Assembly (NCBI RefSeq): GCF_000153465.1
Contig: NZ_CH672387.1
Coordinates: 3,999,955-4,063,954 of the forward strand
Length of the DNA stretch: 64,000 bases
Direction of reading: 5' to 3'
From: Aurantimonas manganoxydans SI85-9A1
GTDB taxonomy: Bacteria; Pseudomonadota; Alphaproteobacteria; Rhizobiales; Rhizobiaceae
In this document: positions 50,249 through 59,367 of the stretch, piece after piece
Layout: every line of letters starts with the position of its first letter
Numbering within the stretch: position 1 is the stretch's first letter
Program-made: the position numbers and the translations under genes
Notes under the pieces: model-generated
The model's database searches: none
What the model saw: the letters and a program-made list of their open reading frames with translations, nothing else
Told to the model about the DNA's origin: nothing

Positions 50249-51520
50249 CTACGAAACCGCTGCGACTGCCCTTTCGCTGATGGCAGTCGCTTCGCATCCC
50301 GTGCCGGAGAAGGCGAAGACCTCCATGTCCTCGCCGACGCCGCGCAGCGGGAAGCTGCCGAGGCTTTCCAGGGCCGAACTGCAGCTCGCCCGCTCGGCGA
50401 AGGCCCGCGACAGGAGCACCGGCCGCTGCACCGTCTTGGTCAGGTTTTCCAGACGCGCGGCGGCGTTGACCGCCGGGCCGATGACGGTGAAGTCCAAACG
50501 GTTGCGCGAGCCGATATTGCCGTACATCACGTCGCCGACATGGATGCCGACGCCATAGCGCAACGGCTCGCGGCCGGCCGCGACATGGGCGGCGTTGAGG
50601 ACATCCATCGCCTGCTGCGCTTCGGCCAGCGCCTTCAGCAGGTCGTCGCAGGCGGTCGGCCGGTCGAGGGGGAAGATCGCCAGCAGGCCGTCGCCGATGA
50701 ATTTCAGGATCTCGCCGCCATGGCGCTCGACCGGCTCGCAGATCGCGTCGAAATAGCCGTTCAGAAGCTCGATCACGTCGTCGCGCGGCCACAGCTCGGA
50801 GATCCTGGTGAAGTCGCGAAGGTCGCAGACCATGATCGCGCCGGCGACCGTCGTGCCGCTGCCCCGGGTGATGGCGCCGGCGAGAATCTGGTCGCTGGCA
50901 TGGGGGCCGACATAGGTTTCCAGGAGGGTGCGCGCGAGCCGGTTCTTCAGCCGGATCTCGCTGACCAGCGCGAAGGCCGGCAGGAGGTCGGCAAGGAAGG
51001 CGAGATCGGCATCGGAAAAGCCCTCCGGCGCATCGCTGGCAAACGACACCACATGGCGCCGGCCGAAAGTGTGCTCCAGCGGCCAGGCGACATAGTCGGT
51101 CATGCCCTCGGCACGCAATTCACCGAACAGCGAGTATTCGTCGGCGGCCGCCGGCTCGCGGGCGAGGCGCAGGCGCACTTCGCTGGCGCCGCCATGGACC
51201 GCGGCGATGGGGCTTTCGAGATATTCCGCCGTTTCCAGCGCGCCGTGCTGATAGGTCTGGATGTCGGCATCGGGCGTATTGCGGCGCCACAGGATCCGCG
51301 CGCCCAGCCATTGCGGATGGTGGATGCGGAAATGCACCGTGGCGCGGGCCACCGGCAGCCCGCCCGCCCGCAGGCGGTCGCAGAGCTGCTGGAAGATGTC
51401 GTCGATGAACCGCTCGTCCTGGGTCTCGCGCACCAGCCAGTCGAGAAGCCGCGTGCGATGGAGCGGCCAGGTCCCGGTGTCGCAGGAATCGAACCGGCCT
51501 GCAGAGCGAGTGGGCTCCAT
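50249..51520 (-). CDS. Adenylate/guanylate cyclase domain protein
   Basis: 423 residues. An N-terminal sensory-like domain (WLVRETQDERFIDDIFQQLCDRL, HFRIHHPQWLGARILWRR) of a type common in Rhizobiales is followed by a class III cyclase domain: metal Asp residues in MVCDLRDFTRISE and FIGDGLLAIFP, and transition-state residues in FTVIGPAVNAAARLE. Makes a cyclic nucleotide, most likely cAMP. Start at 51520 (MEPTRSAG) has GAGGA seven bases upstream; the ATG two codons earlier is the alternative. Longer frames upstream are arginine-rich and overlap the opposite gene. Confidence 0.87.
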   Translation of the reverse strand: MEPTRSAGRFDSCDTGTWPLHRTRLLDWLVRETQDERFIDDIFQQLCDRLRAGGLPVARATVHFRIHHPQWLGARILWRRNTPDADIQTYQHGALETAEYLESPIAAVHGGASEVRLRLAREPAAADEYSLFGELRAEGMTDYVAWPLEHTFGRRHVVSFASDAPEGFSDADLAFLADLLPAFALVSEIRLKNRLARTLLETYVGPHASDQILAGAITRGSGTTVAGAIMVCDLRDFTRISELWPRDDVIELLNGYFDAICEPVERHGGEILKFIGDGLLAIFPLDRPTACDDLLKALAEAQQAMDVLNAAHVAAGREPLRYGVGIHVGDVMYGNIGSRNRLDFTVIGPAVNAAARLENLTKTVQRPVLLSRAFAERASCSSALESLGSFPLRGVGEDMEVFAFSGTGCEATAISERAVAAVS

Positions 51521-51852
51521 CGTCATGTCCTCGAATGTCTGGCGCTGATACCGTTGGAATGGGGATGCCAGCGCCGCGGCGCAAGAGCGCCCGGACGCCG
51601 CCGCCGGTAGTGTTGCCGGCCGGCACCGGCGGCCTCTGTCGTGGGGCCGCACCACGGTTCGGCGGCTCGAGCCCTGGAATTCTGGGACATGGATGCGGGA
51701 CGCGGAGGCATTGCCGCGACCGCCGCCACTGCCGATGATGACGGCGCAGCGTGAGACGTGGATGCGGTGAACGAACCGTCGCCCGCGCGTCGCACAGATT
51801 CTCGGCGTCGCGGCAATCGCGCCGGCGCACCGGAAACCGGGAGTGACAACGC
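51521..51852. other. 332-base divergent spacer
   Basis: Between the cyclase gene (minus) and the DUF4087 gene (plus). No gene or known site recognised; strong GC throughout, no AT-rich promoter core stands out. Confidence 0.4.
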
Positions 51853-52317
51853 GTGTCCGAATTTCGTCGCGGGGCCCTCCGCCTTGCCCTCTGCACCATC
51901 GTGATTGCCGGATCCTTCGTCTCCGCGCCGGCCGGCCAGGCCGCTTCAACGATGGCCGCGCCTGTTTCGGCGGACACCCCGGTCCGCATGGCCGTCAACG
52001 GGACGCGGGAGATGGCCGAGCGTCGCTGCGGCTGGCTGGCCAATCCGACACCGGCGAATTTCTGGCTGACGGATGCCGACGGCACGTGGACCCTCTCCGA
52101 ACAGGGCCGCGATCTCGGCAACCGGTTCCACGACATCTCCTGGCCGGAATTCGCCGCCGACCAATGGGTCGAGACGAACGGCTCCTACGGCTATGGATGT
52201 GCCTGTTTCGACGGGGTCGTCGATCACCGCAGCGCCATCGTGGTGCGGATCGACCGGCTGCAGCCGCGACCTCTGAATGCCTGCCTCGCCGATCCCGCCC
52301 TGCCCTCGATCAACTGA
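51853..52317 (+). CDS. DUF4087 secreted protein
   Basis: 154 residues, GTG start. Signal peptide (LRLALCTIVIAGSFVSAPAGQA). The mature part has the DUF4087 pattern: ERRCGWLANPTPANFWLTDADGTW, WVETNGSYGYGCACFDG. Four cysteines (RCGW, GCAC, NACL) could pair as disulphides in the periplasm. Function unknown. First of five small exported or membrane proteins encoded in a row. Confidence 0.75.
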   Translation: MSEFRRGALRLALCTIVIAGSFVSAPAGQAASTMAAPVSADTPVRMAVNGTREMAERRCGWLANPTPANFWLTDADGTWTLSEQGRDLGNRFHDISWPEFAADQWVETNGSYGYGCACFDGVVDHRSAIVVRIDRLQPRPLNACLADPALPSIN

Positions 52318-52396
52318 CAACCGGCACCGGCCGCCTCCAAGTCGGATTTCGGTCCGACGGCGCAACGGCAAGTCCCAGCTGAACAGGAGCCTTCCC

Positions 52397-52819
52397 ATGC
52401 AGAAGAGAGTGTTCGCAGCGCTGTTCGGCGCCGCCCTTTGCGCGTCGCCGGCACTCGCCGACGAAGCCTGGGTTCTCCCCGGCGGCAACGAGGTTACCTG
52501 GGACGACGATGTCAACGGCGTCTCTGTGCTCAGCTATCCCGTCGGCCGCTCGCGCGAGCGGGTGCGCCTCTATGTTCCGGGCCTGTCTGCCGCGATCGAC
52601 GATCGTGGCACCTTCCACGGCTACTGGATCGGTCCCAGCGGCGATTCCGACTGTGCCGCAACCCTGACCGGCCCCGACGGGACCCGGTCTGCGGCGTTCG
52701 GCCAGGCCATCATCACCTTCGACCAGCCCAGCTTTCCTTCCGGATGGTCTGTGCTGATCGGCCAGTGCTTCGACCCGCCCTCGGACGAGATGCGGGCGGA
52801 TGCGATCTACGGCAACTAG
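52397..52819 (+). CDS. Small secreted protein, unknown
   Basis: 140 residues. Clear signal peptide (MQKRVFAALFGAALCASPALA), then a compact 119-residue domain with GGNEVTWDDDVNGVSVLSYP, DDRGTFHGYWIGPSGDSDC and DQPSFPSGWSVLIGQCFDPPS; two cysteines may pair. AACAGGAG precedes the ATG. The WDDDV/GYWIG pattern looks like a beta-sandwich with an inventory of aromatic residues, but I recognise no family. Confidence 0.65.
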   Translation: MQKRVFAALFGAALCASPALADEAWVLPGGNEVTWDDDVNGVSVLSYPVGRSRERVRLYVPGLSAAIDDRGTFHGYWIGPSGDSDCAATLTGPDGTRSAAFGQAIITFDQPSFPSGWSVLIGQCFDPPSDEMRADAIYGN

Positions 52820-53024
52820 ATCGTCGTGCCGCGCAATTGAGGCGCAGTGTTCCGGCACCGGGCTGCAAGGATGGACGTGCAGGCCAAAGAGCGGGATGGA
52901 CAGGCATTCCGCAGGCGCAGCTGCCAGCCTAGACCTTCCGAGACCGGATCGTACCGGCTCAAACTGTTCCCGTGCCGCGACGCGGCATTCGTAGCCAGTC
53001 CCCAATCGAACGAGGCGACGATCC

Positions 53025-53396
53025 ATGACGACCATCATCCGCAGCATTCTCGTGGTCGCCGGCCTGGTGCTGGCGTCGCCCGCGGCCGCGCAAGGCATCG
53101 TCGACGAATTCTGCACGACCATCACCGAGAACGACAAGTCGGCCTCCGACGGCTTCCAGTTGACGGATGCGGCCTCGATCCTGCGTCAGGATCGGGCCAA
53201 CTTCCACAAGTTCGGGTATCGTGACCGCGGCGACCGGGGTGACCGCACGTTCGGCTCGAGCAGTGCCCGCGCCCAGATCCCGGCCATGCTCGACAATGGC
53301 CAGACCGACCCCAGCGTTCTGCGCGCCATCGTCCGGGGAACCCCGCGCATCTGCGTCGAGGTCTATCCCGGCTATCTCTACGTCTACGTCAATTGA
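53025..53396 (+). CDS. Small secreted protein, unknown
   Basis: 123 residues. Signal peptide (IIRSILVVAGLVLASPAAA, cleaved before QGIVDEF). The mature chain has FCTTITENDKSASDGF, LRQDRANFHKFGYRDRGDRG and ICVEVYPGYLYVYVN, with two cysteines. Not recognised. It is 205 bases after the previous gene, with a spacing and tail-to-head order that suggests either its own promoter or a loose operon. Confidence 0.6.
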   Translation: MTTIIRSILVVAGLVLASPAAAQGIVDEFCTTITENDKSASDGFQLTDAASILRQDRANFHKFGYRDRGDRGDRTFGSSSARAQIPAMLDNGQTDPSVLRAIVRGTPRICVEVYPGYLYVYVN

Positions 53397-53454
53397 CAAT
53401 CGCGGCTGCGCCGGCGGCTGGCGCCAGATGTCCACTTCAACAGGTATCCAACCG

Positions 53455-53967
53455 ATGAAATCCGTCACGATCTGCGCCGCGGCCATTCTCGCATCGACCT
53501 TCTATGCGAGCGGTCCCGCCTGGGCACAGGCGCTCGATCCGTGGTGCGAGCAGCAGGCCCGGCTGACCTGCGGCGACCGGAACGGCGCCCTGAGCATGAC
53601 GGACTGCAGCAACGAGCCGGATTTCTGGTCCGCTGTTCCGAACGAATGCGTCGGCGATCTGCAGACCATGGTGGAGATGGAACGTGAAGCCGGCGGCGTC
53701 AGCGGGACAGCATTCGCAGCCGCCGGCACGATGATCGGGTTTTCCTATGGCGGCGTGCTGCGCGAAGGGCCGGGGATGGATTTCCGCAGGATCGCCTCGC
53801 TGCGAGACGGCGACGAGATCGAAATCCTGGAAGACACCGGGATCTGGTTCGACGGCTACAAATGGTTCCGGGTCGCCACGGCGCGCGGCACCGGTTTCCA
53901 TTGGGGCGGCATCTTCTGTCACGAAGGCCGCGCCAACGTCGACGGCATTCTGTCGAGCTGCAACTGA
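53455..53967 (+). CDS. Secreted SH3-like domain protein
   Basis: 170 residues. Signal peptide (VTICAAAILASTFYASGPAWA). The N-terminal mature part has cysteines in DPWCEQQARLTCGDR and MTDCSNEP; the C-terminal half (GVLREGPGMDFRRIASLRDGD, GYKWFRVATARGTGF, HWGGIFC) is a bacterial SH3 pattern, a fold often used for peptidoglycan or protein binding. Likely periplasmic. Role unknown. Confidence 0.65.
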   Translation: MKSVTICAAAILASTFYASGPAWAQALDPWCEQQARLTCGDRNGALSMTDCSNEPDFWSAVPNECVGDLQTMVEMEREAGGVSGTAFAAAGTMIGFSYGGVLREGPGMDFRRIASLRDGDEIEILEDTGIWFDGYKWFRVATARGTGFHWGGIFCHEGRANVDGILSSCN

Positions 53968-54033
53968 ACCGCGACATCCGGCGCGGGCCATTCGGGCCAC
54001 GCCGCCGATCGATCCCTGCCTGAAGGCCTCCGT

Positions 54034-54456
54034 ATGAACCGTCCCGTCCTGATAGCCGCCTGTCTCGGTTTTGCGCTCCTGGTCGGCGCCACGTCGATCG
54101 TCCTGGCCGACACGCTCGTCGCCACCAGCACCACGGCCATGGCGATCACCGGCGATGTCGAGATGGACGATTTCAGCATGGTCTTCGCCGACGGGACCCG
54201 CCTCGATTTCGATGAGCTGGTGGGCGACAGCTTCGTGGTGGACGGCGAACCCGTCAACGCTTCGGTCTATTCCGTCGCGGCGCCCATGGATCCGGTGCTG
54301 CTCAACGGGAACCGGCTCTGCGGCTCGGGACCGGTGACCTATGTCGCCAGCTGGGGCAGCGACAGCGACGTCGCGGTGGCCGTCTTCGACACCCAGGACA
54401 TTCCCGGCAGCGACGCCGACATGTGCGCCCTCTACTATTATACCTACCCCAACTAG
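54034..54456 (+). CDS. Small secreted protein, unknown
   Basis: 140 residues. N-terminal signal (PVLIAACLGFALLVGATSIVLA). Mature sequence with MDDFSMVFADGTRLDFDELVGD, LNGNRLCGSGPVTYVASWG and DMCALYYYTYPN; two cysteines and an aromatic C-terminus. No family recognised. It starts 66 bases after the SH3 gene. Confidence 0.6.
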   Translation: MNRPVLIAACLGFALLVGATSIVLADTLVATSTTAMAITGDVEMDDFSMVFADGTRLDFDELVGDSFVVDGEPVNASVYSVAAPMDPVLLNGNRLCGSGPVTYVASWGSDSDVAVAVFDTQDIPGSDADMCALYYYTYPN

Positions 54457-54505
54457 GCTTGCCGGTGCCGCCCCTCGCCGCGCGCAACCCCGCCCGACAC
54501 AGTTG

Positions 54506-54931
54506 ATGGGGCCGAACAAACCCTCAGCGCGCCGGGCTCTCGCCCGGCCGTTGGCGCTGACGACGCTCGCGCTCTACGGCCTCTATCTGACCGGCGAGTT
54601 CCTGGTTGCCGGCGCCCTGACCATGGCGTCCGACATCGGGTTCAGCGTACTGATGCTGGCCGCCTGCATCGCGCCGGTCGCCGGCCTTGCCGGGCTGGTC
54701 TTGGCGACATCCGGCCGGTTTCGCGGCGTTCTTCTCGGCCTTCTCCTGATCTGCGCGGCCGGTGGCGCCGCACTCGACGCCCATGCGCTGCATTTCGCGG
54801 CGCCGGACGGCCAGAACGCCATCGTCGTCGCCATGGTGGCCGTCTGGCAGTTCGTCCTCCTGATCCTCGCCGGCGCCGCGGCGCTGGTCTTTCGGCGCGT
54901 CACGCGTCGCCGGTCGGAAGCCGCGCGCTGA
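54506..54931 (+). CDS. Small four-helix membrane protein
   Basis: 141 residues. Short basic N-terminus (MGPNKPSARRALARP) and four membrane helices (LALTTLALYGLYLTGEFLVA, IGFSVLMLAACIAPVAGLAG, GVLLGLLLICAAGG, IVVAMVAVWQFVLLILAGAA) with a basic tail. No family assigned. Start chosen at the ATG with a TTG just before it; no strong ribosome site. Last of the small-protein run. Confidence 0.55.
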   Translation: MGPNKPSARRALARPLALTTLALYGLYLTGEFLVAGALTMASDIGFSVLMLAACIAPVAGLAGLVLATSGRFRGVLLGLLLICAAGGAALDAHALHFAAPDGQNAIVVAMVAVWQFVLLILAGAAALVFRRVTRRRSEAAR

Positions 54932-55081
54932 GCGTTCCGGCTACCGGTCCCCGACACCCTCCACGTCCCGATCGGTGCAGACCGGTCACCCCTTCGGCAT
55001 TTCGCCTCTGAGCCATTGCGATTGAACGGATTTTCCCCTTAGACACGATGGGGGGACGTTGCATGAGGCGGGGAGTGACCG

Positions 55082-56131
55082 GTGTCGACGAGTGAGGATG
55101 GGCGCGCACGACCCGACGTTCCTGTCATGCGGTTTTCCAGCGACGCCTTCGCCCTGAAAGACCGTTTCGAGGCCTATCGCGATCTCTATGCCGGCGGCAC
55201 CGAGGTCATCCGTCTCGGCGCCGGCTTTGCGGCGCAGTTCGAGGCGCGGCCGCTCGGCGAACTGGTCATCTTCGAGCGCTGGCTGAACAACGTCGCCCAC
55301 GAACGGTCGGCGCAGCGGATCCGTCAGGACGGGTTCGAACATTTCGTCATGCAGCTCAACCTGTCCGGCGTGCTGGTCGTCGAGACAGCCGACGGGGCTA
55401 CGACCGTCAAGCCCGGCGAGATCATCATCCTCGATACCGGGCGGCCCTACGGCAATCGCTGCGGGAACGCCCATGTCCTGACCTTCTCGGTGGCGCGATA
55501 CGTCGTCGAGCGCGCCTATCTGGGTGGCCAGGATCTGCACGGCCGCATCCTGGGCGCCGAGCGCGGCGCGCTCCTGGCGGATTTCATGGCGTCGCTGACC
55601 CGCAATGCCCGCACGCTGCCGGCCGACGCCGTCAACGGCATGGTCGGCATCTTCTCCGAGCTTCTGATGATCACCCTACGCCAGGACGACGGCACCGCCA
55701 GCGCGGAGGCGCGGGGCAAGCTGAAGCTCGCCCAGGAGCTGATCGAGGAGGGGCTGTCGCGGCACGATCTCGACCCGGCCGTGATCGCCGCGAAGGCCGG
55801 CATTTCCCGCTCGCGACTCTACGAGATGTTCAAGACCCATGGCGGTGTCGCCAGCTACATCCGGCGGCGCCGGGTGCATCGCTTTCGTGCGCTGCTCAGC
55901 CAACGGCGCGACATGCGCAGCATCGCCGAACTCGCCTTCGCCTGCGGTTTTGCCAGCGAGAGCCATGCCAGCCGGACCTTTCGCGAGGTCTTCGCCATGC
56001 CGCCGGGGCAGTTCCGGCGACGCCAGGGTGGCCCGGCCTCGCTACCGACGGCGATGGCGGTGCCGGGACGCGACGGCTTCGCGCCCTGGGTCAGCTCGCT
56101 CAACATGCGGGCGCAAGCCGTCCGTTCATGA
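55082..56131 (+). CDS. AraC family transcriptional regulator
   Basis: 349 residues, GTG start. N-terminal cupin-like sensing domain (FEHFVMQLNLSGVLVVET, VKPGEIIILDTGRP) and a C-terminal double HTH: LDPAVIAAKAGISRSRLYEMFKTHGGVASYI and MRSIAELAFACGFASESHASRTFREVFAMPPGQFRRR, the classical AraC signature. Its stop overlaps the start of the MFS gene by ATGA, so it very likely controls, and is made together with, that transporter. Confidence 0.9.
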   Translation: MSTSEDGRARPDVPVMRFSSDAFALKDRFEAYRDLYAGGTEVIRLGAGFAAQFEARPLGELVIFERWLNNVAHERSAQRIRQDGFEHFVMQLNLSGVLVVETADGATTVKPGEIIILDTGRPYGNRCGNAHVLTFSVARYVVERAYLGGQDLHGRILGAERGALLADFMASLTRNARTLPADAVNGMVGIFSELLMITLRQDDGTASAEARGKLKLAQELIEEGLSRHDLDPAVIAAKAGISRSRLYEMFKTHGGVASYIRRRRVHRFRALLSQRRDMRSIAELAFACGFASESHASRTFREVFAMPPGQFRRRQGGPASLPTAMAVPGRDGFAPWVSSLNMRAQAVRS

Positions 56132-57447
56132 ACCCTGACATGCGGGCGGGGCCGAACGGGGCGTGGAACCTGGCGCTCGCTCTGGCCATGGTGCATCTGG
56201 TCTCCTCGCTCGACCGGCATCTCCTCAGCCTCGTCCTCAGTCCGATCAAGACAGAGCTCTCACTGAGCGATACCCAGCTCGGATTCCTGCACGGCACGGC
56301 CTACGTCCTGCTCTATGCCGCCGCGATCGTCCCGCTCGGTTACCTGGTCGACCGGTTCGACCGGCGCCGCATCATCCAGGCCGGCATCCTCGCCTGGACC
56401 GTCGGGACGGCCGCCTGCGCGCTGGCGCAATCCTATCCGCAACTGGTGCTGGCGCGCATGCTGGTCGGCCTCGGCCAGGCGGCGCTCGTGCCGGCCGCGA
56501 CCAGCCTTCTCGCCGACAGTTTCGCCGGCCGCGGGATCGGCAAGCCGATCGCCGTCTTCACCTCCGCCGCGACGTTCGGTCGGGGACTGGCACTCCTGGG
56601 CGGCGGCGCGGCGCTCGGCTGGATCGGCCTGTGGGCTCCCGGCAGCCCCTTGGCGAGCCTTGCGCCCTGGCGCACTCTGCTGCTCCTTTCGCTGATCCTC
56701 AACCTCGTCGCCTTCGCCTGGCTTTCGGCGATGGACGAGACGCCGCGCAGCCAGGGCAACGCGCCCCGCCCGCCGGGAATATTCGCCGCCGCTGCCGGCC
56801 GCTGGGGAACTTATCTGGCCTATCTGGGCGCCTCGGCAGCAGCGATCCTGCTGGTCCAGGTCACGGCGGCCTGGGGGCCAACGCTGCTGGTCAGGGGCTT
56901 CGACCTGACCCCGGCCGCAAGCGGTCTGCTGTTCGGCCCGATCGTGGTCGGCTTCGGCCCGGCGGGAAACGTCTTCGGGGGCTGGGCGATCGACGCGCTG
57001 ACACGGCAGGGGGTGCGTGCCCCTTCGGCCTGGGCCGCGGTCATCGCCCTGCCCGCGGCGCTGTTCGCCGGCGCGGTCTTCTGCCTCTCGGCCGACCTCG
57101 TTGTCGCGCTCTGCGCGCTGGCGGCGATCACCTTCTGCCTCGGCTTCACGACGCCGGCCGGGCTCGTGGCGATCCAGCGGATGACGCCACCGGGCCTGCG
57201 CGGCCGGGCCACGGGCCTCTTCGTCCTCATCGTCACAATGGTCTCGCTGGGGCTCGGGCCGCTGACGGTCGGATGGTTCAGCGACCATGTCTTTACCGGC
57301 CCTGCCGGCCTGCGCCAGGCGATCCTCGCCGTCCTCGCCCTCGGCGCCCTGCTCGGGACGCTCTCGGCGCTTCAGGCCGCCAGGCTCGAGCGCCTGGCGG
57401 GAACGGACCTGCCGGATGATGCCGGCGCGCGGAAACTCCGCGCCTGA
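56128..57447 (+). CDS. MFS transporter
   Basis: 439 residues, twelve membrane helices. Loop 2-3 motif GYLVDRFDRRRIIQAG is the MFS signature A (G-x3-D-R-x2-R-R), and ARMLVGLGQAALVPAATSL gives the signature helix 4. The N-terminus LDRHLLSLVLSPIKTELSLSDTQLG is the pattern of the anion:cation/aromatic-acid-type MFS proteins. Probably imports or exports an organic acid; substrate unknown. Coupled to the AraC gene. Confidence 0.88.
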   Translation: MNPDMRAGPNGAWNLALALAMVHLVSSLDRHLLSLVLSPIKTELSLSDTQLGFLHGTAYVLLYAAAIVPLGYLVDRFDRRRIIQAGILAWTVGTAACALAQSYPQLVLARMLVGLGQAALVPAATSLLADSFAGRGIGKPIAVFTSAATFGRGLALLGGGAALGWIGLWAPGSPLASLAPWRTLLLLSLILNLVAFAWLSAMDETPRSQGNAPRPPGIFAAAAGRWGTYLAYLGASAAAILLVQVTAAWGPTLLVRGFDLTPAASGLLFGPIVVGFGPAGNVFGGWAIDALTRQGVRAPSAWAAVIALPAALFAGAVFCLSADLVVALCALAAITFCLGFTTPAGLVAIQRMTPPGLRGRATGLFVLIVTMVSLGLGPLTVGWFSDHVFTGPAGLRQAILAVLALGALLGTLSALQAARLERLAGTDLPDDAGARKLRA

Positions 57448-57526
57448 AAGCTCGGCGCGACGCCAGAGGTCCTATGTTCCGCGTGGTCGCACCGATCCGT
57501 CCCCAGCCCTTGCAGCGGAATCCGCG

Positions 57527-58732
57527 TCACCGCCTCCTGCCCGCCTTCCGCCGCGCCAGAACCTGTGCTGCGAACCCCTTGAGATCGATGTCCGGGGCCG
57601 GCGGGAGGCCGAAGAGGTGGCGGTCGAGCCGGGCGAACGCGGGGCCATGCGCGATGCGTACGCCCTTCGGCAGCGCCATGGCAGCAGTCCGGGCGGCGCG
57701 GGCGTCGTTGCGGGCGGCGGCCCGGCGAAGCGCCAGGGCGTTGCGGTCCGGCAGGAACCGGCGCAGGCGGCGGCCGATCTCGGCGGGCGAGACCAGGCGC
57801 CGGCCCGGCAGCGCCAGGAGCAGCACCGCGAAACAGGCTGAAAGCCCCGCGAGAAGCGGTGCATTGCGGGCGATGAGGCCGGACCAGCTGCTGGCCTCGG
57901 GCTCCTCGGCGATCGCGGCGAAGGCGATGCGCTGGGATTTCAGCACCGCGTCGCGCATTTCCCGCGTCGTGGTATCGAACCAGGGAATGTGAAAGGCCTC
58001 CAGCCAGCCCGGCTGCGAGGAGACCGGCCGCATGCGCCATTGCCAGACGACAGTGGACACCGGTCCGTTCTCGGTTAGTTCGACGCTGCGGCTTTCGGGT
58101 GCGATGAAGGAGATCAGCCAGGGCGCGATCATCTTAGGCGGCGGCGGTAGCGAGCCGGGCGGCACCCCTTCGGCGACGATCGTCACGGTGCGCGTCGCGG
58201 TCTCGCCATTGGCCAGCATCGCGGGATCCATGTCCCATTCGTCGCTGTAGCTCAGCGAACGGGCTGGCAGCCACCAGCCGCCCTCGGTGGCCGGGCGCGG
58301 GACGGCGGTGATGGTGACGGGCTCGGAGACGACATTGTGGACAAAGCGCTCGCCATTGTTGGCGACCAGCGTCAGCCGGTGGGCGAAGGCACCCACGGTC
58401 AGGTCGCCGCCGCGTTCGGGGAAGATCGCCAGCCGCCGCTCGAAGACGGTCAGCTGGCGGCCGTCGATGCGTTGGGTCGTCCAGCTGTCGCGGCCAAGCT
58501 GCATCCAGGAGAAATTGCGCAGATCCGGCTGAACCAGCGTCTCCAGCGCGATGGTCACGTCGTAGAGGCCGCGAATGGTGACCAGCACCATCTCGTCCTC
58601 ATAGGGGGCCGCCGGCATCGCATCGACCACCACGGCCAGCCGCGCGTCGCGCGCCGACACCTGCGGCGCCGCGCCGGCGGGTCCAGCCGCGGCGAAGAGG
58701 AGCAGCGACAGGGTAAGAAGCCGTCCTACCAT
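57527..58732 (-). CDS. BatD-like protein
   Basis: 401 residues. Signal peptide (LLTLSLLLFAAAGPAGA), a large beta-rich periplasmic part (VLVTIRGLYDVTIALETLVQP, FERRLAIFPERGGDLTVGAF, PARSLSYSDEWDMDP), one membrane helix near residue 300 (LIARNAPLLAGLSACFAVLLLALPG) and a basic cytosolic tail. Matches the BatD (oxygen tolerance) layout. Last gene of the MoxR/Bat operon, overlapping the TPR gene by seven bases. Confidence 0.75.
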   Translation of the reverse strand: MVGRLLTLSLLLFAAAGPAGAAPQVSARDARLAVVVDAMPAAPYEDEMVLVTIRGLYDVTIALETLVQPDLRNFSWMQLGRDSWTTQRIDGRQLTVFERRLAIFPERGGDLTVGAFAHRLTLVANNGERFVHNVVSEPVTITAVPRPATEGGWWLPARSLSYSDEWDMDPAMLANGETATRTVTIVAEGVPPGSLPPPPKMIAPWLISFIAPESRSVELTENGPVSTVVWQWRMRPVSSQPGWLEAFHIPWFDTTTREMRDAVLKSQRIAFAAIAEEPEASSWSGLIARNAPLLAGLSACFAVLLLALPGRRLVSPAEIGRRLRRFLPDRNALALRRAAARNDARAARTAAMALPKGVRIAHGPAFARLDRHLFGLPPAPDIDLKGFAAQVLARRKAGRRR

Positions 58733-59367
58733 GCGGTGTCCTCCGGCGGGTTGGCGAGGCCAAGATCCTGCCGGCGCTGATGCTCGGCGCGCAGCCGCAG
58801 CTTCAGAAAGGCGCCAGGATCGTCGGGCAGCGTCGTCAGCCAGTCTTCGCTGGCGACGACGCCCTGGCCGGTGCGCGGCCGCACGACGGAGCGCTGCTCG
58901 GCGAGTGTGAGCGCTTTGGGCACGTCGCGCTTGGTCGGCTGGGCGGCGGCGTCCTCAGCCTCGATATTGGCGGCGATGCCGTCGATGTCGTTGGACTCAC
59001 CCACCACCGGGTCGATGCGGGCTGCGACGAGGGCGCGGTTGAAGCGGGCGTCGGCATCGGACGGATCGGCGAACAGCACCGCGTCGAAGTAGGCGACGGC
59101 CTCCGCGTAGCGGCCGAGCGCGGCAAGCCCGACGCCGCGATTGTAGGTGGCTTCGGAGCCGGCCTCGCGAAATGCCAGATCGGCTTCGGCGTATCGGCCC
59201 GCACGGTAGAGCGCGACGCCGCGCACCGCCGGCTCGGTGGTCAGGCTGGCGGCCAATCCCGGCAGGCCAGTGGAAAGCGCCAGCCGGCCGAAGGCAGCGG
59301 GGCCGGCGGCGAGCGCTGCGGCCGTGGCCACAACAAGCGCGAGGAATGGCAGGACCCAGCGCCGCAT
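58726..59367 (-). CDS. TPR protein of the Bat operon (BatC-like)
   Basis: 213 residues. Signal-like N-terminus (WVLPFLALVVATAAALAA), two TPR units (VALYRAGRYAEADLAFREAG, YNRGVGLAALGRYAEAVAYFDAVLFADPSDADARFNRALVAA) and a charged tail. Start fixed by the TGATG overlap with the VWA gene. Probably holds the Bat complex together in the periplasm. Confidence 0.75.
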   Translation of the reverse strand: MRRWVLPFLALVVATAAALAAGPAAFGRLALSTGLPGLAASLTTEPAVRGVALYRAGRYAEADLAFREAGSEATYNRGVGLAALGRYAEAVAYFDAVLFADPSDADARFNRALVAARIDPVVGESNDIDGIAANIEAEDAAAQPTKRDVPKALTLAEQRSVVRPRTGQGVVASEDWLTTLPDDPGAFLKLRLRAEHQRRQDLGLANPPEDTAW

